From Zeugodacus cucurbitae (taxonomy: Eukaryota; Arthropoda; Insecta; Diptera; Tephritidae), in the NCBI RefSeq assembly GCF_028554725.1, contig NC_071668.1, positions 496,001 through 560,000 of the forward strand: a stretch of 64,000 bases of DNA. Reading direction: 5' to 3'. Positions 1 through 11,758 of this stretch are shown here, in pieces. The notes beneath the pieces are model-generated. The model saw only the letters and a program-made list of their open reading frames with translations, was not told where the DNA came from and did no database searches. The stretch's first letter is position 1, and the number at the start of each line of letters is the position of its first letter. A program made the position numbers and the translations under genes.

Positions 1-3000
1 CCAAATCTCTCTATGGGGTTATATACAACAATCATTTTTTCGACATGTCTCTGCGCCCTTTCAGCAATTCAACACTTTTGATTATTTTATGAGACAATTT
101 ATATTGACTTTGAGTTTGTTAGGGCGCAAATGCATTATAATGTTGAATATTTTATGTAGGCACATTTGTGAGCGCTGAAGATGTATATTGGCGATGCGTT
201 GGCAACACAGAGGTTGCTGTGGATTTTCCCCATTACATAAATCTAGGCAGGTGCTATATACACTTGTGAAGAATTACAACTGACGAATGTCGAATGTTAT
301 TGAATTGGCTTCGAATCAGGGAATATACTGCAACATATATGTAGGATGTCATATTCCTCAACATGGTTTATAGATATGTATGTATTCAAAAAGCACATAT
401 ATACATATATACAGTACAGATGTATGCATGAAGCACAATGCTGACCACCATCAGAAAGGCAAACCACACACGCGTTAACCACATTGTCATTGCCGCCACA
501 TTTGTCGGCAGTGACTTTCGAGTGGCAACTGGGTGGTCGGTGTGGACCAGTGTGATCAAAAGGCCGTTTTCTGTGGCATGTGATTGGTTTACACATTAAT
601 AGTTCGCATTAAAATGAACCATATTGTCTTGCTTTCATGTGATTTCCTTCTGAAATAGGATTACAGGATTATGTAAAACGGTTACTCAAATTCATTATGG
701 AAAAAGTAAACCGTAGATAATTCTACTTATCGACCAAATTTTATGCGATTTTGGTGATACTTTTTTGTATTATTATTATTTATATTATTTGTTAGACAAA
801 TACTTTCGTTTATTAACCAACTAACATGCACATTACAGTAGCTTTGTAATTTTGCAGATGTCTGTCCCAAAGAAAATGACAAGGACACGACAGTTGTAAG
901 CTGTCAGAGGTCATCGCACATGGCTGTGAATGCACCAGTACATTAATGCAAAATGACACTGAATGAGTTATGAGTAGCCGAAATAGCAATTTTTAAGGGC
1001 AAGGTACATAAATGTGACGGACAAAATAAAAGGAATGAAGGAATTAGAAAGCTAGCTCAGGGCATGTAGGAAAGAGCACGATAAAATAATGTTTGTACAC
1101 TCGAATCATGTGTGTGTGGTTAAATGAGACTTTAAAACCCAGAGACATTTTCCAGTGGATCATTCACCACACACCGTTTGTCATAAACTTTGGAACATAT
1201 TAAACAATATATAGAAGAATTTGTTTTCTACGAATCATTGAGCCTTACATATATAATAATAGTACCCCATCGTCATCTCCTTTTAAGTCTGATCTGGCAT
1301 AAAGAAATTGATAATTTTGTCCAATATAAAAGTCGATTCTCTTTGAACGGAATGTGACTGACATTTTAACAGCACCAATCCATGGACATGAGAGACATAC
1401 ATTAAAAAAGTGGCGCCTGCAGAAGAAGCATTTACAAAATCAGAACAGAATAAAAATAGTCTGGATTCTGTTTTCTGTGCCAGTTCTATTTACATACCAA
1501 GGAAACAAAAACAGAAGACGAAACACAACGGACAACAATCACAAACCAGATTGATGTTCATTTGAATTAAATTTTTCACGAGTTAATAACATGTCAGCCA
1601 TTAAGGTACGTTGCAACATTGTGGCGGCCAACCAATTGCATTCGTTGCTCGTTAGCGCAATTGATGTATCAAATTTCTATCGCACGTCTGAGCTTTGGAC
1701 CGGCTGGTCGGCGAGATGGCCGTTGAAAGACGCGCATTTCATATCTCGCATCCGATCACGTAGCAGATGTGCATACCAACATATGTACATTCACGAGTAT
1801 TTATGTACAGATGCAACTAGAGCCACACCAAGGAAAATGTGTAGCCATGTCTTCGCAACGCGTTAGGCGGCAGATGCGCTTTTCGATGTTGGTGGTGCGA
1901 TAAACTTGGCTAACGCCTAATTCACCTGTTGACTTCAGCATTCGTCATTGACCGGAAATTATTTCTAATCGTCAGACAGGAGTAATTATAGAAGTTACCA
2001 CACCTTATAATGAAACTAATACGACGAATCAGTCACAACTTTTCGGTTATTTACTAGATATCAGAATAATTTAGGAACATCTCTAATTATAAACAGCAAT
2101 AATAGTTTAATTAACATAGGAAATTACGTAAGTTTAATTTTCATGTCGATTCTAAAGCATCTACTCGTGCTGATGCCACCATATTTAGGACCAAGTCAAT
2201 ACTTAATTTCGGCTCGCATATGGTAGATTCTTGATAGTGCTTTCATTACCACCACCACCAGGAGTTTCAGCTTCTTAGCCATGAGCAAACAAATTAACTG
2301 CGATACATCATCGACTACTGTTTGCTAAACAACTGCGTGTGCGAAGGCCTTCTCATTTACATAAATGCAGTAGTTGTCTCCGGCGGCGCCTGCTCTCGTG
2401 GACGTCGCCCAAGTGATGTTGATGCCCAATGGGTGTTGAGACAAGGCAGGCTTGCGCATACGAACTCACTCAGAAAGTCAAGTTGGAAATTCACGCATTG
2501 TTAAATGCGTTGCTCAAAGCCTACTTCGCGCCTAAACGACTGGCGCCTGCCTGCGTTGAATTGATGTTGCGTCTAATAGCGGCAGGCTTACAGTGGATCG
2601 CTTGGAAGCGCTATCCATCCACTCGATAAAGACTCTGTTGCAGAAATAAACATTCACTTCCGCCTACCCACGGCTATTCGACGATTTACATGCAATTTAG
2701 TAGGTTTAGTTCCAGACGCCCCAGCTGTTTGCATATGTGCTGCTAAATGGTTTAATGCGTAAATTATTGGCACCATAAGATGCTTAAAGCGTTCATACAA
2801 AAAAAGCTCGCTTCATGTAAATTGCTCCTACTGAGTCGGCGATATTCCGGCTCACAGCGATTTCACAATGAACAAACATACTTTCTTAGGCATATGTAGT
2901 GTCTATACTCGTAGTCATCTTTAATGTAGAGCCAATATTCGCTATGGCTTGATATTAAATTGTCGTTCCTGAAGCTTTGACCGACAATCGAGAACTCTAG

Positions 3001-6000
3001 CCTTTTTTCTTTCGCAGATTTTGTTTCGTATTTCACTTTGACGATTCGACGTGGATCAGTTCCTAAGCTGAACATTTGGGTCAATTGATACTCCGAAAGC
3101 CGTTAAAGGAGCCGTTGATTTTTTAATTTTATGTGGATTTTAATTCAGTTTAATTAATGTATATATCGATCTTTTATCGATTATTTTCGTCCATGAGCCC
3201 ACACCTGTATAAATGTTAGAACTATTTGACTTGTTGTTGTATAGTACTATCGATTGATAAATTAACCAATTTATTCGTTAATCGAAAAGTGAATATCATC
3301 GCCACAATTGCTGCTGTGATTCCTGCAGCTGCAACAACATCCGACTACTGTTTCAGTACAGCAATGTCCAGTGTCTAGAATATGTCCCGCTACTGTTGTG
3401 CTCGTGGTGCATGCAATTGCTACCGATGTTGGCGTCGCTAACACTTACGAGTAGTTGCCACAACATGCGATAAGATATCGCCGCGGCCGCCTTTTCCTGC
3501 AACCAATGTGTCCACTTTTTATTCTACCTATATATATATATTGTGCTATCCGATGGTATACTTGGTATACTCGTAGTATTGTTGACCTTTTTCATATTTG
3601 GTACAGTCGCTGATTTTTTATGTGAAAACTGAGGCTGAGAGTTTTTCTTGTTTCTGTTCTACAATTCTTGTATACTATAAGCAAATTAATGATTGAAATT
3701 ATCTGGAAGCTAAAGTAGTCTGTTGTTGCGTCGGTCGGTGTTGGTACGTGTATTTTGGCCACTGTGACCACTTTGATACTCGCAACCATCGTCGCTGGCG
3801 CTCCGGTAGTGCTTTGAAACACGGCGGATAATAGCAGACTTGGACAGTGGCACGTCAAACTGCAATTTCTAATATCTAATATCTAGTCCATCAGCCGACA
3901 AACAGACGCTAGGAGCATTGAGCAAAGCTTGCATGCGGTTTCATGTGGAGACAAGGCTGGGCGCGTAGTCAGGTGCCCGGTCACTCCCAGTCGGCCAGCT
4001 CTGCGCCGGACAACTAGTTGGTCGGCCGCTGCCGTTGCTGATCGAGCTTTTAAGACAACGCGATCACCTATCGCCTATCTGCAGCCAAAGAAAACTACCA
4101 ATTTTTCGTAGTAAATTGCCATGTATTAAAGGGGAAATTCATCTTCACTTCCTTGTTGGACAGCGCCAACAGACTAAGAAACTTCAACAACTTCATGCCG
4201 CACCACAAACTCGTTGTGGCTGTAAGAGTTGTTGATGTGTCAAACGGCGCGTACCACTCGCTCCAGCATCGACAAGTGGAAGTGGAGTGGAATGCCAGCA
4301 AAATTATTAGCACAACACATGGGCACAAACTTGCACGCAGAAGTTACGAACAAGCGCCGACGAAAGTCGATAGAAATTTAAGTGCTAGCATGCAGCTGAT
4401 TTGCCAATATTAGTTTGTGTTTAATATGATGAGAATGAGAGTGAGAAGAATGCAGTTTTTAAATTGGAATTAGAAGCGACCGTTGAACATCCTTTCCTTT
4501 GACAAAGTAGTTGGAATTTGAATGATTTCTGTGAATGATACAGACATCACGCCAACGAATGAGAGACTTAGTACAACCATAACGTCATGTGACAACGTGC
4601 TCTCCTACCAATGAACTCTATTTATTTTATTTGTTCAATATTTCCTCCTCTCCCTTTCATTCCTCAATATTCGCGAATTTCCTGTTCAACCAGCACACTG
4701 GCAGAGCGGTGACATCAAAGAACAGCACATAAGTAACAAAAAGCGACAGAAAGCGTAGGGATTAACATCAAAAACGAAAACAAAGATATCGTAAGTACGA
4801 GTATTGTATTATGTTATGACCATGGGAAGACAATATCAAGCATAACAAGGATATTAAATTCCAAAGCAGCGATTGCTGTTTTTAGCAGAAATAACAATTA
4901 AGGGCCATCGTACGCGTTTGATGAGAATGTTGACGTCGATCGGTGCTTTTGAAGTCAGTTTGAAAATTCTTTAAGAGGAAGTCGAGCTGAAAGCCAAGCA
5001 TGTCGGCCTACCATGACACAGGTGAGTGTAATTCGATACATTTGGAGGGGTGATACTCGTGCAACACGCGAGCATGAAGTTCTCGGACCTTTGCAAGAAA
5101 ACCCGAAGGTGGAGCACACATTGGCTGACTTTTATAATAGTAATAATATAATAATTTTCGTATGTGATATTATGTCGGAGTATTTTGTAACAATTCATAA
5201 ACAAAATTTTTCCATAGGAAACAAAGAGGCACGAATTTCGAAAGCGGGAGTATTTCACTTTCCTTTCAAATGGGCAACGAAATGTAAAGACGACCATAAT
5301 TTAGATGAACTTTTATTTGTGAAAGAAATCAAAACTGAAAGGTAAGATGAGAATTAAAAAACCGTCCATTTAAAATTGTAATAGTTTATGCCTTTACCAC
5401 TTATAAAATTGTGCCTTAGCTCTGGTATAATGTATCCTGTGATGTGTGGAAGTGCTTGAGCTTCAATCGCGGTGAAATATAAACACCAACCATTGTTTAT
5501 GTAACACTTACGAAAGCCGCATCTAAGAACACTTCAGCAGGCGCTGCCAGCTTCACGGACAAAGCGAATGGGCAACAAGGCGTATACGTACCTTCTCTGT
5601 TGCCCGGGGAAATGTATTTCAAATTACATACATACATATGTATACATACTATATGTATATCACCAACACACTTTGTAAAAGGGTTCAATAAAATTTTCAT
5701 AAGCGATTATCTTCTCTTAATTGTGCATTGAATTTAGTTAGCTCACAACTCTTTAGAAGTCATATCCGTGTACTCAGAAAACCATTATGTTCTCGTTATG
5801 AATATAAGTCGATCCCGGTAAGTGGTTTCATTGATTGGGACTTAACTTTACTATATGTTCGGCACACATTATCTTACAATTTTTTAAAAACGTTCCTCTA
5901 TGAACTTCGAAATGTTCGTTGTGTTTTATGAAAGGCAAATGTCTGAAATTATCTTTAATGACACGGATGATTAACTATCTTAGAAAAACCGAGTTCGAAA

Positions 6001-6144
6001 TTATAATATCTGCATTGGAACGCAAATCAAACCCGATAACCACTGAAGTAGTTGGTATAGTAAGTTCCTAGACAATTTCAGAGGTTTTAACGTTGATTTT
6101 TAGTGAAAATGTTTTTCGACAGTTAGTATATTTTTATCTATATA
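1..6144. other. Gene-free, AT-rich stretch (probable snoo intron)
   Basis: I see no supported gene. Open frames are short, lack codon structure and match no family I recognise. The DNA is AT-rich with GC-richer islands at about 1590-1900, 2330-2650 and 3300-4330, and short TACATA/TATATA tracts (for example 5625-5660). Its place left of the snoo donor at 45694 makes it a candidate for snoo intron, but it could also hold untranslated or regulatory sequence of another gene. Confidence 0.5.
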
Positions 6145-6156
6145 CTAGCAGACCCG

Positions 6157-6174
6157 GCCACACGTTTTTGTGGC
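6157..6174 (-). other. Helitron 3'-terminal hairpin
   Basis: A perfect 6-bp stem (GCCACA at 6157-6162, TGTGGC at 6169-6174) has a 6-nt loop and lies 8 nt inside the terminal CTAG. A hairpin just inside CTRR is the standard end signal of Helitron rolling-circle transposition. Confidence 0.8.
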
Positions 6175-6359
6175 TAAGGTATACATTTAATTAGTAATTT
6201 TTTCAATACAGAGAAAAAATTCTTACGCATAAAGTCGAAAACGTTATAGCCGGTAAATTTGAAAATTATTAATATATATTATTGTAAATCTGTATTAAAC
6301 GTAAATCTCAATATTTGTTAAACTTTGAATTGTTGTAATCGTATATTGAAGTAATTCTA

Positions 6360-6700
6360 AATTGTAAAATTAAGATCATCGACATCTTTGTTTTTTACCA
6401 CCAATTCAATCAGTCATTTATGGTTATCATATTGTGGTTTCATGTAAGGAAAAACACGATGAATAATCTTCTCTTTCGAGTCAATGAAGTGACAGAAATC
6501 TGTTGGAAATGTTATTAATCCACCGAGGTGTCAACTCCGACCCTACCATTTCCAACTGCTTCTACAATCGCAATTTGATATTGTCACTCATATGTTAGTT
6601 GTTAATTGGCGATTTAGCAACAGTTGATCCAGGAACAATTGGAAGAGTGTAGCGTAAATCACCTGCAACAGAATCATGGCTCTACCAAAAACGTTTTGGT
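6360..6700 (-). pseudogene. Decayed Helitron helicase C-terminal fragment
   Basis: On the minus strand a frame from about 6533 down to 6366 reads LGGLITFPTDFCHFIDSKEK, then VFPYMKPQYDNHK, a stop where the family has Trp (TGG to TGA), and LIELVVKNKDVDDL. This matches the conserved C-terminal part of Helitron PIF1-type helicases (FPxxFC, VFPxI..Y..HxWL, AxxN.DV). Further upstream on the same strand, about 6640-6690, another frame reads AGDLRYTLPIVPGSTVA, matching the GDFRQTLPVxPxST motif region. The two parts are out of frame and contain stops, so this is not a working gene. Confidence 0.85.
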
Positions 6701-6868
6701 TGTCGCGTAAAGTCCTGTGCAGATTTTGCAGACTGGTGTTTCGTTGATTTGCAATTTCCTTTCCTGGCCTTCCCCGAATATTTCAAGACTACAATTAGCT
6801 AGATCGGTTTGGTCGTTCTCGACTTTTTGCGAGACTAACGAACAGCAATTCATTTTTATATCTATAGA

Positions 6869-9800
6869 TTACAAATTGTTTGTATGGGAGATTAGAAAAG
6901 TTTGGATTTTAGACTTTTTAAGGCAATTTTTTCTCCGTTAGAACCATCATTGTACTTCAAGGAATATTTAATAATGAAACTTCGTACACGTTACAATTAG
7001 CAATATGAGATTGTATTATAGATTGGCGAAACCGGAAAAAGCAAAAAATAAAAATAGGAATGAAGAAAAAATAAGACTTCTGCAACAGATATTCACAGCA
7101 CGGAAGGACATTGAGGTCGGCCATTTGATCAAGCGATAATTTCATATGGATATCCTAATATAACTCAAATTTAAACATTTATACTATGAGAAGGTTGGCA
7201 TTCCTGATCGCCAAAATCGGACCTCTGCGACAACTAAATAATAGTAATTAAACAAAAAGGGATATAACAAAGCTACTTAATTAATAAAATTAATTTCACT
7301 TTATGAAATAGGTAACGAAATATCAGCAATGAGTGAACCGGTCACTAGTTTACAATGTGTATATTTTTTAGTAATTTGTGAAAATGTTGATTTAATTCCC
7401 ATTTTCCATTGATTCTTAATTGTTAAGTACCAGCGAGGAATCGTACTTCAAAAGTTTGTTACATTTACATTAGTCATTTGGTACGACATAGGTATTGATT
7501 TTTTCCCAGAGCGCTATTTTCTTCTCTCGGGAATATCACAGCATCACAATTCGTTTTACATATATAATATCTTCCACTTTATTTATTCTTTTTTGTTTGG
7601 CGATTTGCAAACCAGGCCAACAACTGTAGCACGACTTTGTAGGAGTAAGCGGCAAACTCGCGAATTAATACGAAAGGGGCAGAAGGGGCGAACTACCACC
7701 GTTGCCGTTGGTCCAACTTACCTACCAACCAAACCGCCGTCCCGTCAACCCCCTACGTAGACAGCACGTCAACAAAAGGCATCTGCAAGTACATACGACC
7801 ACATTTTGGCCAAAATTACTTTTAATGCAAAGAAGCTTAACTATGAGTTGGAGAGTGAATGGGCGAGTATGTACACGAGTACATATACTAGTATGCGTAC
7901 GAACTCATGTGGGGTGCGGGGGGTTGTAGCAACGAACTACCACTAATGCCAACTGCACATAAAAGGATGCTTCAAAAACGACAGCAAAAAATAAATGGAA
8001 AATAGCAACAACTATAGCATAAAACCGCAGCAACAAAATCAAATGGAAGCCGCACAACAACTGGAGAGTCCTTGGCCAACTGATTGCTATGTGAGTGTGT
8101 GTATGTGTCGGTTTTTCTGTGTGGATGTGCCTTCGTGTTGTGCAAAGTCCTCAATTGTGTTTGTGTTTGCTGGAGGGGAGAGGCACCATGTAGAAGGGGC
8201 GATAAATTTCCAAGCGGGCGATGTTTTGATCGAGTAGACAGACGGATAAGTCCTTTGAACGTGAGCATGCTTTTGTGGCTACTGTTTGTATGTGTGTCAG
8301 AAAGAGTTTCGCCTATGAACAAAAGACAATGCTGCCGCGGAGGGATGGAATAGCGTAATATTATACAGCGTTTGTTGAGTTAGTATGCTCTGCTTTTTCC
8401 GTTCACTTTTTTATTCACCCGCTTTTTTCATCGCATTTGCCTGCTTTGAGTATAAAGTCCAAATCATCAACACAAATACACCTTGATGACTACAAAAGGG
8501 TACCAAAAGCAATAGATTGGCCGCGTATCTAAAAAAATACTTTATGAACTATATGAATGAAGACGAACATGAATCTATTTTCGATTTTCCTTAGCGATGT
8601 TTAAACCTTATATACAATTTACATAAACAAAAAATCAAATTTAAAATTTAAGTATTATTATCTTATTTCAGGAAAACTGTCCAAAATGTTGTAATATTAA
8701 CAAATTTTCATTGAAAAATACATATGTTTTTAGAGAAGATTTAAAAGTTGATTTACGAAGTCTTAAGCTGAAGCTTAAGAAAAATTTGGTGAGGCAAGTT
8801 TATGAAAGAAAATTTATTTCAAGCTATTCATTATAATCGTCGATAGCAACAAAAAGAAGAGGTCAGGATCTCATACTTTTTTCTTTTTACTAAAGGAATT
8901 TCATGAAACTTAAATATCCGCTCGGAAAACGTGATTCATGCTAAAGTTCATGCCAGACGAGCCACTTAAAAACTTTGAAGATTATAGAGATGGATTCGGA
9001 GGTAACCAGAGATATCTGAAAACATCTTAACTTGAACGAAAAAGTGTATGTATCTCTCATCAACACATTTCACATTACTAAACACATTTGCATACACATT
9101 ATACATACGTTGATGTAAAATATAATTTATTGGAAGGCATAAAAACTCGACATAATCCCACAAGCGGCGTCAATGTTGTCTTCCTTACCAGCCTACACAA
9201 ATACTTAAAACGAACAGGCAAACAAAACAGTCGCTTTCAACGACGCGACGCGACACAACGTCGTCACCTTTTGCACTCGCAATAGGGAGGCAGACAATGC
9301 AAAGACGCTCGACTCGCCATTGACGAGACGTTTGGATAGAAAATGAGAATGACGCAAGTCAGAGACACAATAGGAAAGCTAACGCTTGTCGTCCTCATCG
9401 AGTGACAACACAGCAAAAGATAGAGGCCATAAAACAAAAACAGAAAAAGGGGAGACCTAAACTTGTTCTAAACAGTTGAAAACATATCCTTAATGCTGAT
9501 ATTTAACCAATTTTATCAACTAACATTAGAAACGATTCTTAACGATACCGTTTGTCTTTCGTGCGTACATATCGTATTTGGATAAAACAGATAACCAAGC
9601 ATAAAGGGGCCGTTATGTCTGAGTAATCGTAAAGAATAGAGAAAAAAATAGAAGCTCCTCCTAAAAGTCAGTCAAGTCCAAACACATATTATGATCTCGA
9701 GCGCATTTAAAATATCCCCGCTAACCTTACTATTTCTAGGAAACATCGGCGAATCGCACAAAATGAGAGAATAAGAACGTTGCTATTGGAAGGCTGTTTA

Positions 9801-11230
9801 AAACATAACAAAAAAATAAAAATAAAGCAAAAGCCGAAAATCCTTTTTTATGTATGAAACAGCACACACAGGCGGCCGCACCCGATTTCTTGCTGCCCCA
9901 GATTTTGAAGAAGAGGCGATAACAATGCACACAGCAGACACACACTAAAGGATTTTAAGTAACAGCAGTCATTTTGTGTTCTCTTTCCGGGCACTACTAC
10001 CATACCAATGTGTGGCGGTTGCTATTCACTCTCTCTTTAAAACGTAATGCTCCTGATGTTCTCGAATTCTTTTATTGTTATATTCATGTACATATTATTA
10101 TATATACATATATATATATATATATTGTGTATGTGTATATATGAACATAACGGTTGCCGTAGCCGAAGTATCTACAGTAAAACGAAATTTGGTACCGTCC
10201 CACGACGACCATGGTGAAAATTGCTGGGAGTTCACCGTGCGCCGACACAATTTTTCTTAAAAAGTAGAACACATACACTAATACGAGTGGATTTGCGATA
10301 GATTTTCTCCCTTACTACCGAAAATGGAGCCATGGAAGATGATGCAGAATGTCCTTATATATTATATAACTACATGTAAATGTATGTGCTTGTTTGCAAC
10401 AACTATAACAATAATAAGTGAAATAGTGACAATCCGCGGTCACACATTTCTTAGGTCCCGAATTTTTTAACAAGTGGAGGACTCTTGGAAAAGTATTTTT
10501 TGGTACTGCAGACAAGGGACAAAAATAATAATTTACCAATTTATAATTTATTAAGATCATAAGCTCGATCTTTAAATGGAAAATATGAAGAATATGATTC
10601 AATGGTAGCTTTATCGACATATTGAACAGTTTGTCTGAAAATAATGTTTACGCACACGCGAGTAAAATCCCATTGTTGGCTAGTACATACGTAAGTCCGT
10701 ATACATAACCTACATAAAGCTCGTATCAAACATACATTTAAATGTATGTACGTACATATGAATATATGTAAAGGTATATAGAGGTGCACTTGTACTTAAA
10801 GCTCTTAGCATGTAAAGACGTCGGTCTAGGTGTGGCAATGCCGCCGATACCATAACGTGTGCACAACTTATCAAACTACCAAGCAACGGTATTTTGACTC
10901 TCATCCAGCTACGCATATACACGTGTCTGTGTGTGACGTCCTGCCAACACCGCGTCAACCTGAATGGAGGACATTCAAACATTCAAACTTGTTTACTTAG
11001 CAAAAATGGCACAGTGGCGCAGAATTGTAGCAGCGAAAAAGGTACAAAAACAACAAATTAAATTGGCACATGTCCTAACGAAAATTGTTTACTTGGTCGG
11101 CGAGTCAGTTAGCTGTGTTGACTAGTCAGACGATCAGACAGTGGGACGTCGAATTTGAGTCCTTTTCCTTTAACCTTTAACGTTACTCTGAATCAAGTTT
11201 ATATAAACTGTTTACATATACAGTATATTA
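6869..11230. other. Gene-free, AT-rich stretch
   Basis: I see no supported gene. There is an AT microsatellite at about 10098-10126, GT-rich tracts near 8090-8170, and a GC-richer island at about 7650-8350. Open frames here overlap on several strands, which is a composition effect. Confidence 0.5.
10098..10126. repeat. AT microsatellite
   Basis: An alternating TA tract with one interruption (ATATATACATATATAT...) continues into a GTGTATGTGTATATATG tract. Confidence 0.9.
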
Positions 11231-11461
11231 CAGTAATCCCCGCTTACGTACCCCTTCTTAACATGCAAGAATTTTGAGACACTTAAGTCCCTCGAGGTAC
11301 TTACCAAGCTTTTTCTCAAATATTTCGTCGAATATTTTTTTAAAATATTTAAAGGCACATAAAAGAGGAAAATTGCAAACAATTTAGTTTTGTGGCTTAA
11401 ATATTACAGGCATTTAGCGGGAAAGGCACATAAACGGGGGACACTTAAGCGGGGATCACTG
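11231..11461. mobile_element. TA-flanked MITE (Tc1/mariner or pogo type)
   Basis: The left end is CAGTAATCCCCGCTTACGTA and the right end, reverse-complemented, is CAGTGATCCCCGCTTAAGTG. These imperfect terminal inverted repeats match at 15 of the first 16 positions. TA dinucleotides flank both ends (11229-11230 and 11462-11463), as expected for TA target duplication in the Tc1/mariner/pogo superfamily. The element is 231 bp and non-coding, with an internal GACACTTAAG resembling the right end. Confidence 0.85.
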
Positions 11462-11672
11462 TATATACATGTGTTTGTATGTATATTTACATTCATACAA
11501 TCTTATTTTCCATTTGAGCATTACACAGCCATAAACACATGCATGAAATATGTAACAGCGTCTACCATAAGAAATACAGCAACAATAACTATCAATAAAA
11601 GCGGCATACCATACCGTCATTGTCTAGCCGAATTGTTCTCTGCCGTCTGCCGGCTTTGCTCGTTAGCAGTAG

Positions 11673-11758
11673 TGACGTCAAGTCGAACAGAGCGAGAGAG
11701 TCGACCGAATGGCGACCACCTGCACCAACCCATCCCCAACCCACTGACGTATGACGTC
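11673..11758. promoter_or_regulatory. Cluster of CRE-like (CREB/ATF) sites
   Basis: A full palindromic TGACGTCA lies at 11673-11680, TGACGT at 11745-11750 and TGACGTC at 11752-11758. Another TGACGTC is at 10934-10940. Three sites within 86 bp in a GC-richer island suggest a CREB/ATF-responsive intronic element. Motif presence is seen; function is inference. Confidence 0.35.

Larger units (their letters stand above)
6145..6868 (-). mobile_element. Small non-autonomous Helitron with both termini
   Basis: Read on the minus strand, the element starts with TC at 6868-6867, followed by a subterminal stretch resembling a very widespread insect Helitron 5' end. It finishes with CTAG at 6148-6145. 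A 6-bp stem hairpin (GCCACA/TGTGGC, 6157-6174) sits a few bases before that end. The flanks are A before TC and T after CTAG, the A|T target Helitrons use. Between the ends lies a decayed piece of Helitron helicase (separate entry). The element is 724 bp and lacks the Rep domain, so it could only move with help from elsewhere. Helitron termini and A/T insertion are established knowledge; the boundaries are my reading. Confidence 0.8.

Noticed and set aside
5013..5345. 110-codon open frame on the plus strand
   Set aside because: It looks slightly protein-like but overlaps an equally long antisense frame and matches no family I know.
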